The notes: a model not told the origin generated them from the letters alone. A stretch of DNA of 64,000 nt from Candidatus Pantoea deserta (GCF_003813865.1 NZ_RMVG01000005.1:1-64000), one strand, 5' to 3'. Counted from the stretch's first letter, positions 20,274-30,354 are shown. Program-made: numbers and translations.

Positions 20274-22349
20274 ATGTGGCGTCGAATCATCTATCACCCC
20301 GAAGTAAACTATGCCCTGCGGCAGACGCTGGTGCTGTGCATTCCTGTTGCGCTCGGCTGGCTGTTCGGCGATCTGCAAAACGGTCTTCTCTTCTCGCTGG
20401 TTCCCGCCTGCTGTAACGTCGCCGGTCTCGATACGCCGCACAAGCGCTTTTTCAAGCGCCTGATTGTGGGCGGCTCGCTGTTTGCGCTCGGCAGTTTTCT
20501 GGTGCAGCTGCTGACGCAGGAAGGCGTGCCGCTGCCTGCCGTGCTCTTTGTGCTGCCGCTGCTGCTGGGCGTCACCGGCGAAATCAGCCCGCTGCACGGG
20601 CGTCTGCTTTCCGGCACCCTGGTCGCGGCGATCTTTACCCTGAGCCTGACCGGCCGTATGCCGATCTATGTTCCGCCGCTGCTCTACATCGGCGGCACGC
20701 TCTGGTACGGTCTGTTCAACTGGTTCTGGTTCTGGCTGTGGAAAGAGCAGCCGATGCGCGAAACCCTGAGCCTGATCTATCGTGAACTGGCGGACTACTG
20801 CGACGCCAAGTATACGCTGCTGACCCAGCTCACCGATCCGGAAAAAGCGCTGCCGCCGCTGCTGGCGCGTCAGCAGAAAGCGGTCGATCTGATTAACACC
20901 TGCTATCAGCAGATGCATATGCTCTCCGCCAGCCGTGACAACAGCCATAAACGGCTCACGCGCGCTTTCCAGGTGGCGCTCGATCTACAGGAACATATCT
21001 CTGTCAGTCTGCATCAGCCAGAAGAAGTGCAGAAGCTGGTAGAGCGCAGCCATGCGGAAGCGGTGATTCGCTGGAACGCAAAAATCATCTCGGCGCGGCT
21101 GCGCGCGCTGGCCGACGCTATTCTTTATCATCAATTGCCGAACCGCTTCGAGATGGAAAAGCCGCTCGGCGCGCTGGAGAAGATCACCCGCCAGCATCCT
21201 GATAACCCGGTAGGCCACTTCTGCTTCTACCACTTCAGCCGCATCGCGCGCGTGTTGCGCACGCAAAAGCCGCTCTACCAGCGCGACCTGATGAGCGACC
21301 GCCAGCGCCGTCTGCCGCTGCTGCCCGCGCTGCGCAGCTATCTGTCGCTGAAATCCGCGGCGCTACGCACCGCAGCCCGCTTCGCCGTCATGCTGATGTT
21401 CGGCAGCTCGCTGGCGATGCTGTTTGATATTCCGAAGCCTTACTGGATCCTGATGACCATTATGTTTGTCAGTCAGAACGGCTACAGCGCCACGCGCGTG
21501 CGTATCCAGCACCGGGCGCTGGGCACCTTTGCCGGGCTGGTGATCGCCGCCGCCTCGCTGCGCTTTGCGGTGCCGGAGTCGCTGGTGCTGCTGTTTATGC
21601 TGGTAGTGACGCTGCTCAGCTACCTGGTGACGCGTAAATATTACGGCTGGTCGATGATCGGCTTTACCGTCACGGCGGTGTACTCGCTGCAACTGCTGTC
21701 GCTGAACGGCGCGCAGTTTTTACTGCCGCGTCTGATGGATACGCTGATGGGCTGTCTGATCGCGTTTGGCGGCATGCTGTGGCTGTGGCCGCAGTGGCAA
21801 AGCGGATTACTGCGCCAGAATGCGCACGACGCGCTGGGCACCTATCAGGAGGCGCTGCGAATGCTGCTCGGCCCGGAGCAGGAGGCGAAAAAGCTGGCCT
21901 ATCAGCGTATGCAGGTCAATCAGGCCCATAATGCCCTGTTTAACTCGCTCAATCAGGCGATGCAGGAGCCTGGCTTTAATGCGCAGTATTTAAAAGACAT
22001 GCGCCTGTGGGTCACGCACAGCCAGTTTATCGTCGAGCATATTAACGCCATGACGATTCTGGCCCGCGAGCACACCATGCTGACGCCGGATCTGGCGCAG
22101 CGTTATCTGCAATCCTGCGAAATCGCGCTACAGCGCTGTCAGCAGCGGCTGGAGTATGACGGTCCAGGCTCCCCGACGAATGTAATGGAAGACGTCGAAA
22201 ATCTGAGTGAAGGGGCGATAACTATTCTGGAGCAGCATGTGCGACGCATTCTGGAGCATCTGAACGTGATGCATACCATTTCGTCGCTGGCATGGAGCCA
22301 GCGGCCACAGCATGGCCGCTGGCTGATAAGGCATCTGCGCAAAGGCTGA
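20274..22349 (+). CDS. yhfK: YhfK, FUSC/YccS-type inner-membrane protein
   Basis: The protein (691 residues) belongs to the FUSC/aromatic-acid exporter-like membrane family (YccS/YhfK). Two sets of hydrophobic segments (about 10-160 and 375-500) flank a soluble helical region (about 165-370), and a second cytoplasmic helical domain closes the chain. The ATG at 20274 gives MWRRIIYHPEVNYALRQ, matching E. coli; an in-frame TTG four codons earlier is less likely. Function is not established. Its stop abuts the argD stop directly (TGATCA), with no intergenic space. Confidence 0.92.
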   Translation: MWRRIIYHPEVNYALRQTLVLCIPVALGWLFGDLQNGLLFSLVPACCNVAGLDTPHKRFFKRLIVGGSLFALGSFLVQLLTQEGVPLPAVLFVLPLLLGVTGEISPLHGRLLSGTLVAAIFTLSLTGRMPIYVPPLLYIGGTLWYGLFNWFWFWLWKEQPMRETLSLIYRELADYCDAKYTLLTQLTDPEKALPPLLARQQKAVDLINTCYQQMHMLSASRDNSHKRLTRAFQVALDLQEHISVSLHQPEEVQKLVERSHAEAVIRWNAKIISARLRALADAILYHQLPNRFEMEKPLGALEKITRQHPDNPVGHFCFYHFSRIARVLRTQKPLYQRDLMSDRQRRLPLLPALRSYLSLKSAALRTAARFAVMLMFGSSLAMLFDIPKPYWILMTIMFVSQNGYSATRVRIQHRALGTFAGLVIAAASLRFAVPESLVLLFMLVVTLLSYLVTRKYYGWSMIGFTVTAVYSLQLLSLNGAQFLLPRLMDTLMGCLIAFGGMLWLWPQWQSGLLRQNAHDALGTYQEALRMLLGPEQEAKKLAYQRMQVNQAHNALFNSLNQAMQEPGFNAQYLKDMRLWVTHSQFIVEHINAMTILAREHTMLTPDLAQRYLQSCEIALQRCQQRLEYDGPGSPTNVMEDVENLSEGAITILEQHVRRILEHLNVMHTISSLAWSQRPQHGRWLIRHLRKG

Positions 22350-23631
<1,282 letters not shown>

Positions 23632-23658
23632 ACAAATCAGTCAAAGGCAATGATAACT

Positions 23659-24234
23659 TCAGGATTCAAGAAAATTACGCAGCAGCTGATGCCCCTGTTC
23701 GCTGAGAATGCTCTCAGGATGAAACTGCACGCCTTCCAGCGCCAGCGTCTTATGCCGGAATCCCATGATCTCATCCGGCTCCCCGTCTCGCAGGCTCCAG
23801 GCCGTGACTTCGAAATCGTCAGGCAGGGAGTCGCGCGCCACGATCAGCGAGTGGTAGCGGGTGACGGTCAGCGGATTATTCAGATTACGGAACACGCCGC
23901 GATGGGTATGCGTAATCGCCGAGGTTTTGCCATGCATCGCCTGGCGCGCGCGCACCACCTTTGCGCCCCAGGCCTGCGCGATCGCCTGATGGCCCAGGCA
24001 GACGCCCAGCACCGGGATCTGTCCGGCGAAATGGCGGATCGCCGCCATCGAAATCCCCGACTCGTCCGGCGTACAGGGACCGGGGGAGATCACCAGATGC
24101 GACAGCGGCAGGGCCGCCATCTCATCCAGCGTAATGGCGTCGTTGCGCGCCACGCGCACCTGCACGCCCAGTTCGCAAAAATACTGATAAAGATTCCAGG
24201 TAAAGGAATCATAGTTATCGATTAGCAGCAGCAT
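23659..24234 (-). CDS. pabA: Aminodeoxychorismate synthase glutamine amidotransferase subunit
   Basis: PabA (191 residues) is the glutaminase subunit that, with PabB, supplies ammonia to convert chorismate into 4-amino-4-deoxychorismate for folate synthesis. The class-I amidotransferase triad is visible: Cys79 in GVCLGHQ, and His and Glu in VQFHPES near residues 168-170. The oxyanion motif SPGPCTP is at about 50-56. It could be confused with TrpG, but the stand-alone position after fic matches E. coli pabA. It begins 41 nt after fic. Confidence 0.95.
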   Translation of the reverse strand: MLLLIDNYDSFTWNLYQYFCELGVQVRVARNDAITLDEMAALPLSHLVISPGPCTPDESGISMAAIRHFAGQIPVLGVCLGHQAIAQAWGAKVVRARQAMHGKTSAITHTHRGVFRNLNNPLTVTRYHSLIVARDSLPDDFEVTAWSLRDGEPDEIMGFRHKTLALEGVQFHPESILSEQGHQLLRNFLES

Positions 24235-24275
24235 GGCCAGTCCTGACAGAGAATACCGCCGCTATTCTACGCGTT

Positions 24276-24872
24276 TTACAGGCTGGCGCGACTCACTACG
24301 CTGGCGAATATCGCCTCCAGCGGCGCCAGATCGCCGCTGGCCCCGGCCTGATTAGCCTCACGCCACGGCTGCGCCTCGACGTTTTGCCAGTCAAGGAAGT
24401 AACCGGCATGCAGCGCCAGCTGTTCGAAGAAAATGCGCTGCGCGCGGCCATTTCCCTCGCGGAAGGGATGCAGCATATTGATTTCGCAATAGTAATGCGC
24501 AATACGCGCCGCGAACGCCGACGCGTCCAGATCGCGCAGCCCCCCTTCCTCCTCCAGCGCGTCCATCAGCGCATTGCCCTCTTTTTCGATGTACTCGAAA
24601 TGGCAAAACGGCGTGTCGTCGCGCCAGATGTCAATGGTGCGCAGCTCGCCTGCCCAGGCATAAACGTCCTGAAACAGCGTGCGGTGGATATGGCACAGGA
24701 AAGGCAGGCCAATGGTCGCCGGACCCAGCTCCAGGGTAGCGAGACGCGCGCTGCTAAATGCCAGCTCGGCTTTACGCAACTGGGCGGCGTCATGGATGTC
24801 CAGGCGATTTTTCAGCACGTCATCGTTTTGCCACAGATAGGGATCGCGTGCGACAGCGCTATTCGGCACCAT
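24276..24872 (-). CDS. fic: Fic family AMP-transferase (toxin)
   Basis: The protein (198 residues) is a Fic-domain enzyme; active family members transfer AMP from ATP to hydroxyl groups on target proteins, gyrase and topoisomerase IV for bacterial FicT. The catalytic motif at 135-146 is HPFREGNGRAQR, which has every canonical residue (His135, Glu139, Gly140, Asn141, Gly142, Arg143, Arg146). E. coli K-12 Fic has, as I recall, the degenerate HPFRVGSGLAQR. The flap region CHFEYIEKEGNAL (90-102) is intact. The start overlaps the yhfG reading frame by 14 nt, so antitoxin and toxin are coupled. No internal inhibitory helix is seen, consistent with a class-I Fic controlled by a separate antitoxin. 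Confidence 0.93.
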   Translation of the reverse strand: MVPNSAVARDPYLWQNDDVLKNRLDIHDAAQLRKAELAFSSARLATLELGPATIGLPFLCHIHRTLFQDVYAWAGELRTIDIWRDDTPFCHFEYIEKEGNALMDALEEEGGLRDLDASAFAARIAHYYCEINMLHPFREGNGRAQRIFFEQLALHAGYFLDWQNVEAQPWREANQAGASGDLAPLEAIFASVVSRASL

Positions 24873-25032
24873 ACTGCCTCCTTAGCGAGTCGAGCCGCTC
24901 TTCTGCCCGCTCGTAGGCGCTGGTCGGTTCCGCAAGGATTAGCCCCTCCAGCCGACAGCTGGCCTGATAGCTGGCGATGCGCCGCTGCTGCCAGAGCGTA
25001 TTTTTTTGTTTCTCGGTGAGTTTGTTTGCCAT
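24859..25032 (-). CDS. yhfG: YhfG, predicted antitoxin of Fic (FicA)
   Basis: A short 57-residue frame reads MANKLTEKQKNTLWQQRR... to ...LRRQYGAE. It matches E. coli YhfG in size and pattern (LTxKQKxxLW near the N-terminus, then QASCRLEG). Ser25-Cys-Arg-Leu-Glu29-Gly30 fits the Fic inhibitory motif (S/T)xxxE(G/N), in which the glutamate obstructs ATP binding by Fic. It starts at 25032 and ends 14 nt inside fic. A fair SD (GGAGGC) precedes the ATG. Confidence 0.9.
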   Translation of the reverse strand: MANKLTEKQKNTLWQQRRIASYQASCRLEGLILAEPTSAYERAEERLDSLRRQYGAE

Positions 25033-25143
25033 GCCGCCTCCTGCTCAGGGTTGTCCACACTCTTGAAGCAGAGTATAGGAGCAAATTTTCCCTTTGCCGG
25101 AGAGAGGCACGGCAACGCCGCCAGCGAAGCGCGGCGCAGAGAG

Positions 25144-25716
25144 TTACGGCAGAACTTTCGCAGACAGGATAACTACTGGTTTTACCGGCACATTTTGGTA
25201 GGGTCCGACATCTTTGGTCTGTACCTGAGAAATTTTCTCAGCCACATCCATCCCTTTCACAATTTTACCAAATACCGCATAGCCGAAGTCGCGCTGGCCG
25301 TGATCGAGAAAGGCATTGTCAGCGACGTTAAGAAAGAACTGGCTGGTGGCGCTGTCTTTCTCTGCGGTACGCGCCATAGAGATGGTGCCGCGCAGGTTAC
25401 GTAAGCCGTTATCTGCTTCGTTTTTGATCGGCGCGTTGGTCTGTTTTTGCTGCATATCGGCGGTGAATCCCCCGCCCTGCACCATGAAACCAGGAATGAC
25501 GCGATGGAAGATCGTATTGTTATAAAACCCGCTGTTCACGTAATCGACGAAGTTTTTTACCGAAACCGGCGCTTTTTGATTATTCAGTTCGAGTTCGATA
25601 CTACCGGCGGAGGTGGTGAGCAGGACGTGCGTATCGCCTTTGGCGGCCAGTGCGGAGGCGGAAACGGATGAGAGCGCAAACAGGGCCACGGCCGCTGTAA
25701 GAGTACGTTTAAGCAT
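25144..25716 (-). CDS. ppiA: Periplasmic peptidyl-prolyl cis-trans isomerase A (cyclophilin)
   Basis: PpiA (190 residues) is the periplasmic cyclophilin that accelerates proline isomerisation in secreted proteins. A Sec signal peptide ends at ASALAA-K (about residue 25). The cyclophilin core includes [15 protein letters not shown] (about 70-84), GTISMART and SQFFLN, with the catalytic Arg in FHRV. In E. coli it is regulated by CRP and CpxR; a strong CRP-like site lies 141 nt upstream. It is transcribed divergently from tsgA. Confidence 0.96.
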   Translation of the reverse strand: MLKRTLTAAVALFALSSVSASALAAKGDTHVLLTTSAGSIELELNNQKAPVSVKNFVDYVNSGFYNNTIFHRVIPGFMVQGGGFTADMQQKQTNAPIKNEADNGLRNLRGTISMARTAEKDSATSQFFLNVADNAFLDHGQRDFGYAVFGKIVKGMDVAEKISQVQTKDVGPYQNVPVKPVVILSAKVLP

Positions 25717-25856
25717 GAATAATTCCTTCCTTACCTTGGAGAACAGCTTTTAAACGAGATTGATTGTAAAGAGCATGAAATACAAGAGCCAGCATGTTTT
25801 ACCGTTATTTACGCACGTCTCGATTTGTACGTATACTGTGCGCACGCAAACGTTTT

Positions 25857-25872
25857 CGTGATGTTAATCACA
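25857..25872. promoter_or_regulatory. CRP site between ppiA and tsgA
   Basis: CGTGA-TGTTAA-TCACA at 25857-25872 matches the CRP consensus TGTGA-N6-TCACA at nine of ten positions. It lies 141 nt upstream of ppiA and 113 nt upstream of tsgA. E. coli ppiA is CRP-regulated, so ppiA is the likelier target, but it could serve both. Confidence 0.72.
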
Positions 25873-25985
25873 TTATCAATGAAATATGAAAACTGATTTT
25901 CAGTCTTTATTTATTAAGATCACAGTTCCGTTTACACTTTCTGACAGTTTTACGCCGCCCTCTCTGTTTTCCACAGGTTCAAAAC

Positions 25986-27164
25986 ATGACAAATCGTAAT
26001 CGTATCGGGCTTACATGGATAAGCTTTTTCTCGTACGCGTTGACCGGCGCGCTGGTGATCGTCACCGGCATGGTTATGGGCGACATCGCGAAGGACTTCC
26101 AGCTGCCGATTGAGAGTATGGGTAATACCTTTACCTTTCTGAACGCCGGCATTCTGGTCTCGGTTTTTCTGAACGCCTGGCTGCTGGTGATTGTGCCGCT
26201 GAAGCGCCAGCTGATATTTGGTTTTATCCTGATGGTGCTGGCGGTGCTGGGTCTGATGACCAGCCGCGACCTCTCGGTATTCTCGCTCTGCATGTTCGTG
26301 CTGGGCGTGGTCAGCGGCATCACCATGTCGATCGGCACCTTCCTGATTACTCACCTGTATGAAGGTCGCCAGCGCGGCTCGCGTCTGCTGTTTACCGACT
26401 CTTTTTTCAGCATGGCGGGAACGCTGTTTCCGGTGCTGGCCGGTATCCTGCTGGCGCGCGCGCTGCCCTGGTACTGGGTTTATGTCTGCATCGGGTTTAT
26501 CTACGTCGCGATCTTCGTCCTGACGCTGTGCGTTGAATTTCCGGTGCTGCGTAAGCCGGAAAACAGCCCGACGGTGGAAAAAGAGAAATGGGGCGTTGGC
26601 GTGCTGTTTCTTTCCGTTGCCGCGCTCTGCTATATCCTCGGCCAGCTCGGCTTTATCTCCTGGGTGCCGGAATACGCGACCAAAACCATGGGCATGGACA
26701 TCGCCAGCGCTGGTCAGCTGGTCGGCAACTTCTGGACCGCCTATATGGTCGGCATGTGGGTCTTTAGCTTCCTGCTGCGCTTCTTCGATCTGCAACGCAT
26801 TCTGATGGTGCTGGCCGGTCTGGCGACCGTGCTGATGTACTGGTTCGTCAGCGCGACAGACGCCAGCATGCTGCGCTGGATTATTATGATTCTGGGCTTC
26901 AGCTCCAGCGCGATCTACACCACCATTATCACGCTCGGCTCCTTGCAGACCAAAGTCTCCTCGCCGAAGCTGGTGAACTTTATTCTGACCTGCGGCACCG
27001 TAGGCACCATGCTGACCTTTGTCGTCACCAGCCCGATTGTGAAGCAGGGCGGCGTCCACGCCGCGCTGCTGACGGCGAACGGCCTTTACGCCGTGGTGTT
27101 CGTAATGTGTGTGCTGCTGGGCTTTGTGACCCGGCATCGCCAGCATGGCCATGTGATGCACTAA
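25986..27164 (+). CDS. tsgA: MFS transporter TsgA
   Basis: TsgA (392 residues) is a 12-segment inner-membrane protein of the major facilitator superfamily (FucP-like branch). In Salmonella the gene is tellurite- and selenite-inducible; the substrate is unknown. The start [24 protein letters not shown] opens directly into the first membrane helix. Cytoplasmic loops include KRQ and EGRQRGSR. It ends at a strong intrinsic terminator and is followed by nirB, the same neighbourhood as E. coli. Confidence 0.94.
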   Translation: MTNRNRIGLTWISFFSYALTGALVIVTGMVMGDIAKDFQLPIESMGNTFTFLNAGILVSVFLNAWLLVIVPLKRQLIFGFILMVLAVLGLMTSRDLSVFSLCMFVLGVVSGITMSIGTFLITHLYEGRQRGSRLLFTDSFFSMAGTLFPVLAGILLARALPWYWVYVCIGFIYVAIFVLTLCVEFPVLRKPENSPTVEKEKWGVGVLFLSVAALCYILGQLGFISWVPEYATKTMGMDIASAGQLVGNFWTAYMVGMWVFSFLLRFFDLQRILMVLAGLATVLMYWFVSATDASMLRWIIMILGFSSSAIYTTIITLGSLQTKVSSPKLVNFILTCGTVGTMLTFVVTSPIVKQGGVHAALLTANGLYAVVFVMCVLLGFVTRHRQHGHVMH

Positions 27165-27173
27165 CAGCAGACC

Positions 27174-27200
27174 GGGCGGCGCAAGCCGCCCTTTTCTTTT
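27174..27200 (+). terminator. Terminator of tsgA
   Basis: GGGCGGC (27174-27180) pairs with GCCGCCC (27185-27191) around a GCAA tetraloop, followed by TTTTCTTTT. It is a strong intrinsic terminator isolating nirB from tsgA. Confidence 0.92.
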
Positions 27201-27306
27201 CCTCTTTTTCACCGCTTCGCCTGCAATCAGGCCCGCCAGAAATGTGACCCGGCACTTTTTTTAGCCAATCGAACCATTTAGAAAAAATAGTGCGGAAACA
27301 GTGATA

Positions 27307-27322
27307 TACCTCAAAATAGGTA
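27307..27322. promoter_or_regulatory. NarL/NarP 7-2-7 site of the nir promoter
   Basis: TACCTCA-AA-ATAGGTA is an inverted pair of heptamers spaced by 2 bp. The right half, read in reverse, is TACCTAT, a perfect match to TACYYMT; the left half has one mismatch. Its centre lies about 69 bp before the inferred transcription start, the position used by NarL/NarP at E. coli nirB. Confidence 0.75.
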
Positions 27323-27335
27323 TACGGAATGGCGC

Positions 27336-27349
27336 TTGATGTATATCAA
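27336..27349. promoter_or_regulatory. FNR site of the nir promoter
   Basis: TTGAT-GTAT-ATCAA is a perfect FNR box. Its centre is about 41 bp upstream of the inferred start, the class-II activation position, so the operon should be induced by anaerobiosis. Confidence 0.88.
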
Positions 27350-27370
27350 TATGCGCTGGAAATGGCGCGC

Positions 27371-27376
27371 TATTGT
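27371..27376 (+). promoter_or_regulatory. -10 element of the nir promoter
   Basis: TATTGT lies 21 bp after the FNR box, giving a start near 27383. It sits inside a 6-bp hairpin sequence (GCGCTA / TAGCGC around TTG, 27366-27380). No separate -35 hexamer is needed at a class-II FNR promoter. Confidence 0.65.
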
Positions 27377-27406
27377 AGCGCCAATTCCCGCAATTTTGAG
27401 GCAAGC

Positions 27407-29947
27407 ATGAGCAAACACAATGTCGTCGTCATTGGTAACGGCATGGTTGGGCATCGCTTTATAGAGGAGCTGATCGACAAAGCCGAACCCGGCCAGTTCG
27501 CATTAACCGTCTTCTGTGAAGAACCCCGCGTCGCCTACGACCGCGTCCACCTCTCCGCCTACTTCTCTCACCATACCGCTGAAGAACTGTCGCTGGTTCG
27601 CGAAGGCTACTACGAAAAACATCAGGTTGAACTGCTGCTGGGCGAACGCGCCATTACCATCAACCGCGAAGAGAAGCTGATCCATTCCAACTCCGGCCGC
27701 GCCGTGCGCTACGACACGCTGATTTTCGCCACAGGCTCCTACCCCTGGATTCCGCCGATAAAGGGCGCGGAGGGCGCGGACTGCTTCGTTTACCGCACCA
27801 TAGAGGATCTCAACGCCATCGAAGCCTGCGCGCGCCGCAGCAAGCGCGGCGCCGTTATCGGCGGCGGACTGCTCGGTCTGGAAGCCGCAGGCGCGCTGAA
27901 GAATTTAGGCATTGAAACCCACGTTATTGAGTTCGCCCCCGTGCTGATGGCGGAACAGCTCGACAAGCAGGGCGGCGAACTGCTGCGCCGTAAAATTGAA
28001 GAGATGGGCGTGCAGGTGCACACCAGCAAAAACACGCAGCAAATCATCCATCACGCCGCAGGCGGAAAAACCTTGCAGTTTGCTGACGGCAGCGCGCTCG
28101 ACGTCGACTTTATCGTTTTCTCGACCGGTATTCGTCCGCAGGACAAACTGGCGAAACAGTGTGGCCTGGCGCTCGGCGAGCGTGGCGGCATCGCCGTAGA
28201 CGATGGCTGCCAGACCAGCGATCCGGCTATCTTCGCTATCGGCGAGTGCGCGGCCTGGCAGAACCGAATCTTTGGTCTGGTCGCGCCGGGCTATAAGATG
28301 GCGCAGGTGGTCAGCGACAGGCTGACTGGTCGCGATAACGCCTTCCTGGGCGCGGATATGAGCGCCAAACTGAAACTGCTCGGCGTAGACGTCGGCGGCA
28401 TTGGCGACGCGCATGGCCGCACGCCAGGCGCGCGCAGCTATGTCTGGCTGGATGAGAGGCATTCAGTCTATAAACGCCTGGTGGTAAGCGCAGACGGCAC
28501 GACCCTGCTCGGCGCGGTGCTGGTGGGCGATACCAGCGACTACGGCAATCTGCTTCAGCTGGTGCTTAATGCCATTCCGCTGCCGGAAAATCCAGAGGGG
28601 TTGATTCTGCCGGCGGGCAGCGGCGAGAAACCGGTAATGGGCGTCGACTCCCTGCCCGACAGCGCGCAGATCTGCTCCTGCTTCGACGTCAGTAAAGGCG
28701 ACATCATCAAAGCGGTTCAGGGCGGCTGCCACACCGTCGCCGCGCTAAAGAGCGAAACCCGCGCCGGCACCGGCTGCGGCGGCTGTATTCCGCTGCTGAC
28801 CCAGGTGCTGAACGCCGAACTGAGCCGCCAGGGCATCGAAGTCAACAATCACCTTTGCGCGCACTTCCCCTACTCGCGTCAGGAGCTTTATCACCTGATT
28901 CGCGTTGAAGAGATCAAAACGTTCGACGCGCTGCTGGCAAAATATGGCGAAGGCTACGGCTGTGAAGTCTGTAAGCCTACCGTCGCCTCGCTGCTGGCTT
29001 CGTGCTGGAACGACTATGTGCTCGCCCCGGAGCACACGCCGCTCCAGGACAGCAACGACCTGTTCCTCGGCAATATTCAGAAAGACGGCACCTACTCTGT
29101 CATCCCGCGCACCCCTGGGGGTGAAATCACGCCGCAGGGTCTGAAGGTGATTGGCGAAGTGGCAGAGCGCTACCGTCTTTACACCAAGATTACCGGTTCG
29201 CAGCGCATCGGCCTGTTTGGCGCGCAAAAAGACGATCTGCCCGCCATCTGGTCCCGGCTTATCGAGGCGGGCTTTGAAACCGGCCAGGCCTATGCAAAAG
29301 CGCTGCGCATGGCGAAAACCTGCGTCGGCAGCGCCTGGTGCCGCTACGGCGTCGGCGACAGCCTCGGCTTCGGCGTGGAGCTGGAAAATCGCTACAAAGG
29401 CATCCGCACCCCGCACAAGATGAAGTTTGGGGTTTCCGGCTGTACGCGCGAGTGCGCCGAAGCTCAGGGTAAAGATGTCGGCGTTATCGCCACAGAGAAG
29501 GGCTGGAATCTGTATGTCTGCGGCAACGGCGGAATGAAGCCGCGTCACGCCGATCTGCTGGCCGCTGACCTCGACCGCGACACGCTGATCGCCTACCTCG
29601 ATCGCTTTATGATGTTCTACATCCGCACCGGCGATCGGCTACAACGCACGTCGCTGTGGCTGGAAAGTCTGGAGGGCGGCATTGACTATCTGCGTGGCGT
29701 TATCATCGGCGACAAGCTGGGCATCAACAGCAAGCTGGAGGCGGAGCTGAGCCTGCTGCGCGCCCGCGTTCACTGCGAGTGGAAAGAGACGGTGAAGGAT
29801 CCCGCGCAGCACGCGCGCTTCGCCCACTTTATCAACTCCCCGCAGCGCGATCCTGGCGTGCAGACGGTGCCTGAACGTCAGCAGCATCGTCCGGCGCGTC
29901 CCGAAGAGCGCATCGCCGTGACCCTGATTGAGGAGAACGAAGTATGA
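27407..29947 (+). CDS. nirB: Nitrite reductase (NADH) large subunit
   Basis: NirB (846 residues) is the cytoplasmic NADH-dependent siroheme nitrite reductase that reduces nitrite to ammonium. An N-terminal FAD/NADH module (VVVIGNGMVGHRF at about 6-18; GAVIGGGLLGLEAAG near 145-159) is followed by a BFD-like [2Fe-2S] region (CSCFDVSKGD... TGCGGC, about 422-463). The C-terminal siroheme/[4Fe-4S] domain holds CVGSAWCRYG and CTRECAEAQG (about 640-690). The start MSKHNVVVIG at 27407 has the SD TTGAGG and lies downstream of the promoter; 26 earlier in-frame codons overlap the FNR box and are rejected. It overlaps nirD by ATGA. Confidence 0.97.
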   Translation: MSKHNVVVIGNGMVGHRFIEELIDKAEPGQFALTVFCEEPRVAYDRVHLSAYFSHHTAEELSLVREGYYEKHQVELLLGERAITINREEKLIHSNSGRAVRYDTLIFATGSYPWIPPIKGAEGADCFVYRTIEDLNAIEACARRSKRGAVIGGGLLGLEAAGALKNLGIETHVIEFAPVLMAEQLDKQGGELLRRKIEEMGVQVHTSKNTQQIIHHAAGGKTLQFADGSALDVDFIVFSTGIRPQDKLAKQCGLALGERGGIAVDDGCQTSDPAIFAIGECAAWQNRIFGLVAPGYKMAQVVSDRLTGRDNAFLGADMSAKLKLLGVDVGGIGDAHGRTPGARSYVWLDERHSVYKRLVVSADGTTLLGAVLVGDTSDYGNLLQLVLNAIPLPENPEGLILPAGSGEKPVMGVDSLPDSAQICSCFDVSKGDIIKAVQGGCHTVAALKSETRAGTGCGGCIPLLTQVLNAELSRQGIEVNNHLCAHFPYSRQELYHLIRVEEIKTFDALLAKYGEGYGCEVCKPTVASLLASCWNDYVLAPEHTPLQDSNDLFLGNIQKDGTYSVIPRTPGGEITPQGLKVIGEVAERYRLYTKITGSQRIGLFGAQKDDLPAIWSRLIEAGFETGQAYAKALRMAKTCVGSAWCRYGVGDSLGFGVELENRYKGIRTPHKMKFGVSGCTRECAEAQGKDVGVIATEKGWNLYVCGNGGMKPRHADLLAADLDRDTLIAYLDRFMMFYIRTGDRLQRTSLWLESLEGGIDYLRGVIIGDKLGINSKLEAELSLLRARVHCEWKETVKDPAQHARFAHFINSPQRDPGVQTVPERQQHRPARPEERIAVTLIEENEV

Positions 29948-30270
29948 GCCAGTGGATAGCCGTTTGCGACATCGAACAGATCCTGCCCGCGACCGGAGTT
30001 TGCGCGCTGGTGAATAACCGGCAAATCGCTATTTTTCGCCCGCGCCACAGCGACGAGCTGTTCGCCATCGATAATATCGATCCCTTTGCCCAGGCCAGCG
30101 TACTGTCGCGCGGGATTATCGCCGAGCACGACAACGCGCTCTGGGTGGCCAGCCCGCTGAAGAAGCAGCGCTTCCGCCTCAGCGATGGCTACTGTATGGA
30201 GGACGCCTCACGCTCCGTCGCGGCCTGGCCGGTGCGCGTTAACGCAGGCAAGGTCGAGGTTTGCGCCTGA
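29944..30270 (+). CDS. nirD: Nitrite reductase (NADH) small subunit
   Basis: NirD (108 residues) is the Rieske-like-fold small subunit of the NADH nitrite reductase; enterobacterial NirD lacks the Rieske Cys/His ligands, as here. Motifs such as ALVNNRQIAIFRP and LFAIDNIDPF are typical. It is coupled to nirB by an ATGA overlap. E. coli has nirC next; here the next gene is cysG, after a spacer with a strong hairpin. Confidence 0.95.
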   Translation: MSQWIAVCDIEQILPATGVCALVNNRQIAIFRPRHSDELFAIDNIDPFAQASVLSRGIIAEHDNALWVASPLKKQRFRLSDGYCMEDASRSVAAWPVRVNAGKVEVCA

Positions 30271-30298
30271 CCTTGTCCTCTCCCTGATGCTATGCTGC

Positions 30299-30325
30299 GC
30301 TGCCGGTAACGCGCTTACCGGCAGC
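30299..30325. repeat. 11-bp perfect stem-loop between nirD and cysG
   Basis: GCTGCCGGTAA (30299-30309) pairs perfectly with TTACCGGCAGC (30315-30325) around a 5-nt loop (CGCGC). It occupies the 84-nt nirD-cysG spacer. No T-run follows, so it is more likely an mRNA stability or processing element, or a REP-like remnant, than a terminator. It lies where E. coli has nirC. Confidence 0.6.
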
Positions 30326-30354
30326 CTGCCCTCCTCTCGCTTTCAGGACGCTTT

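Noticed and set aside
25950..27212. 420-codon open frame opposite tsgA
   Set aside because: Antisense to a clear MFS gene; composition is His/Gln/Arg-rich, as expected from reverse complement of membrane-helix codons.
27329..27406. 26-residue N-terminal extension of NirB
   Set aside because: It covers the FNR box, the -10 element and the inferred transcription start; the family start with an SD is at 27407.
28745..29548. 267-codon minus-strand frame in nirB
   Set aside because: Antisense to the siroheme domain of NirB, which is intact; no independent support.
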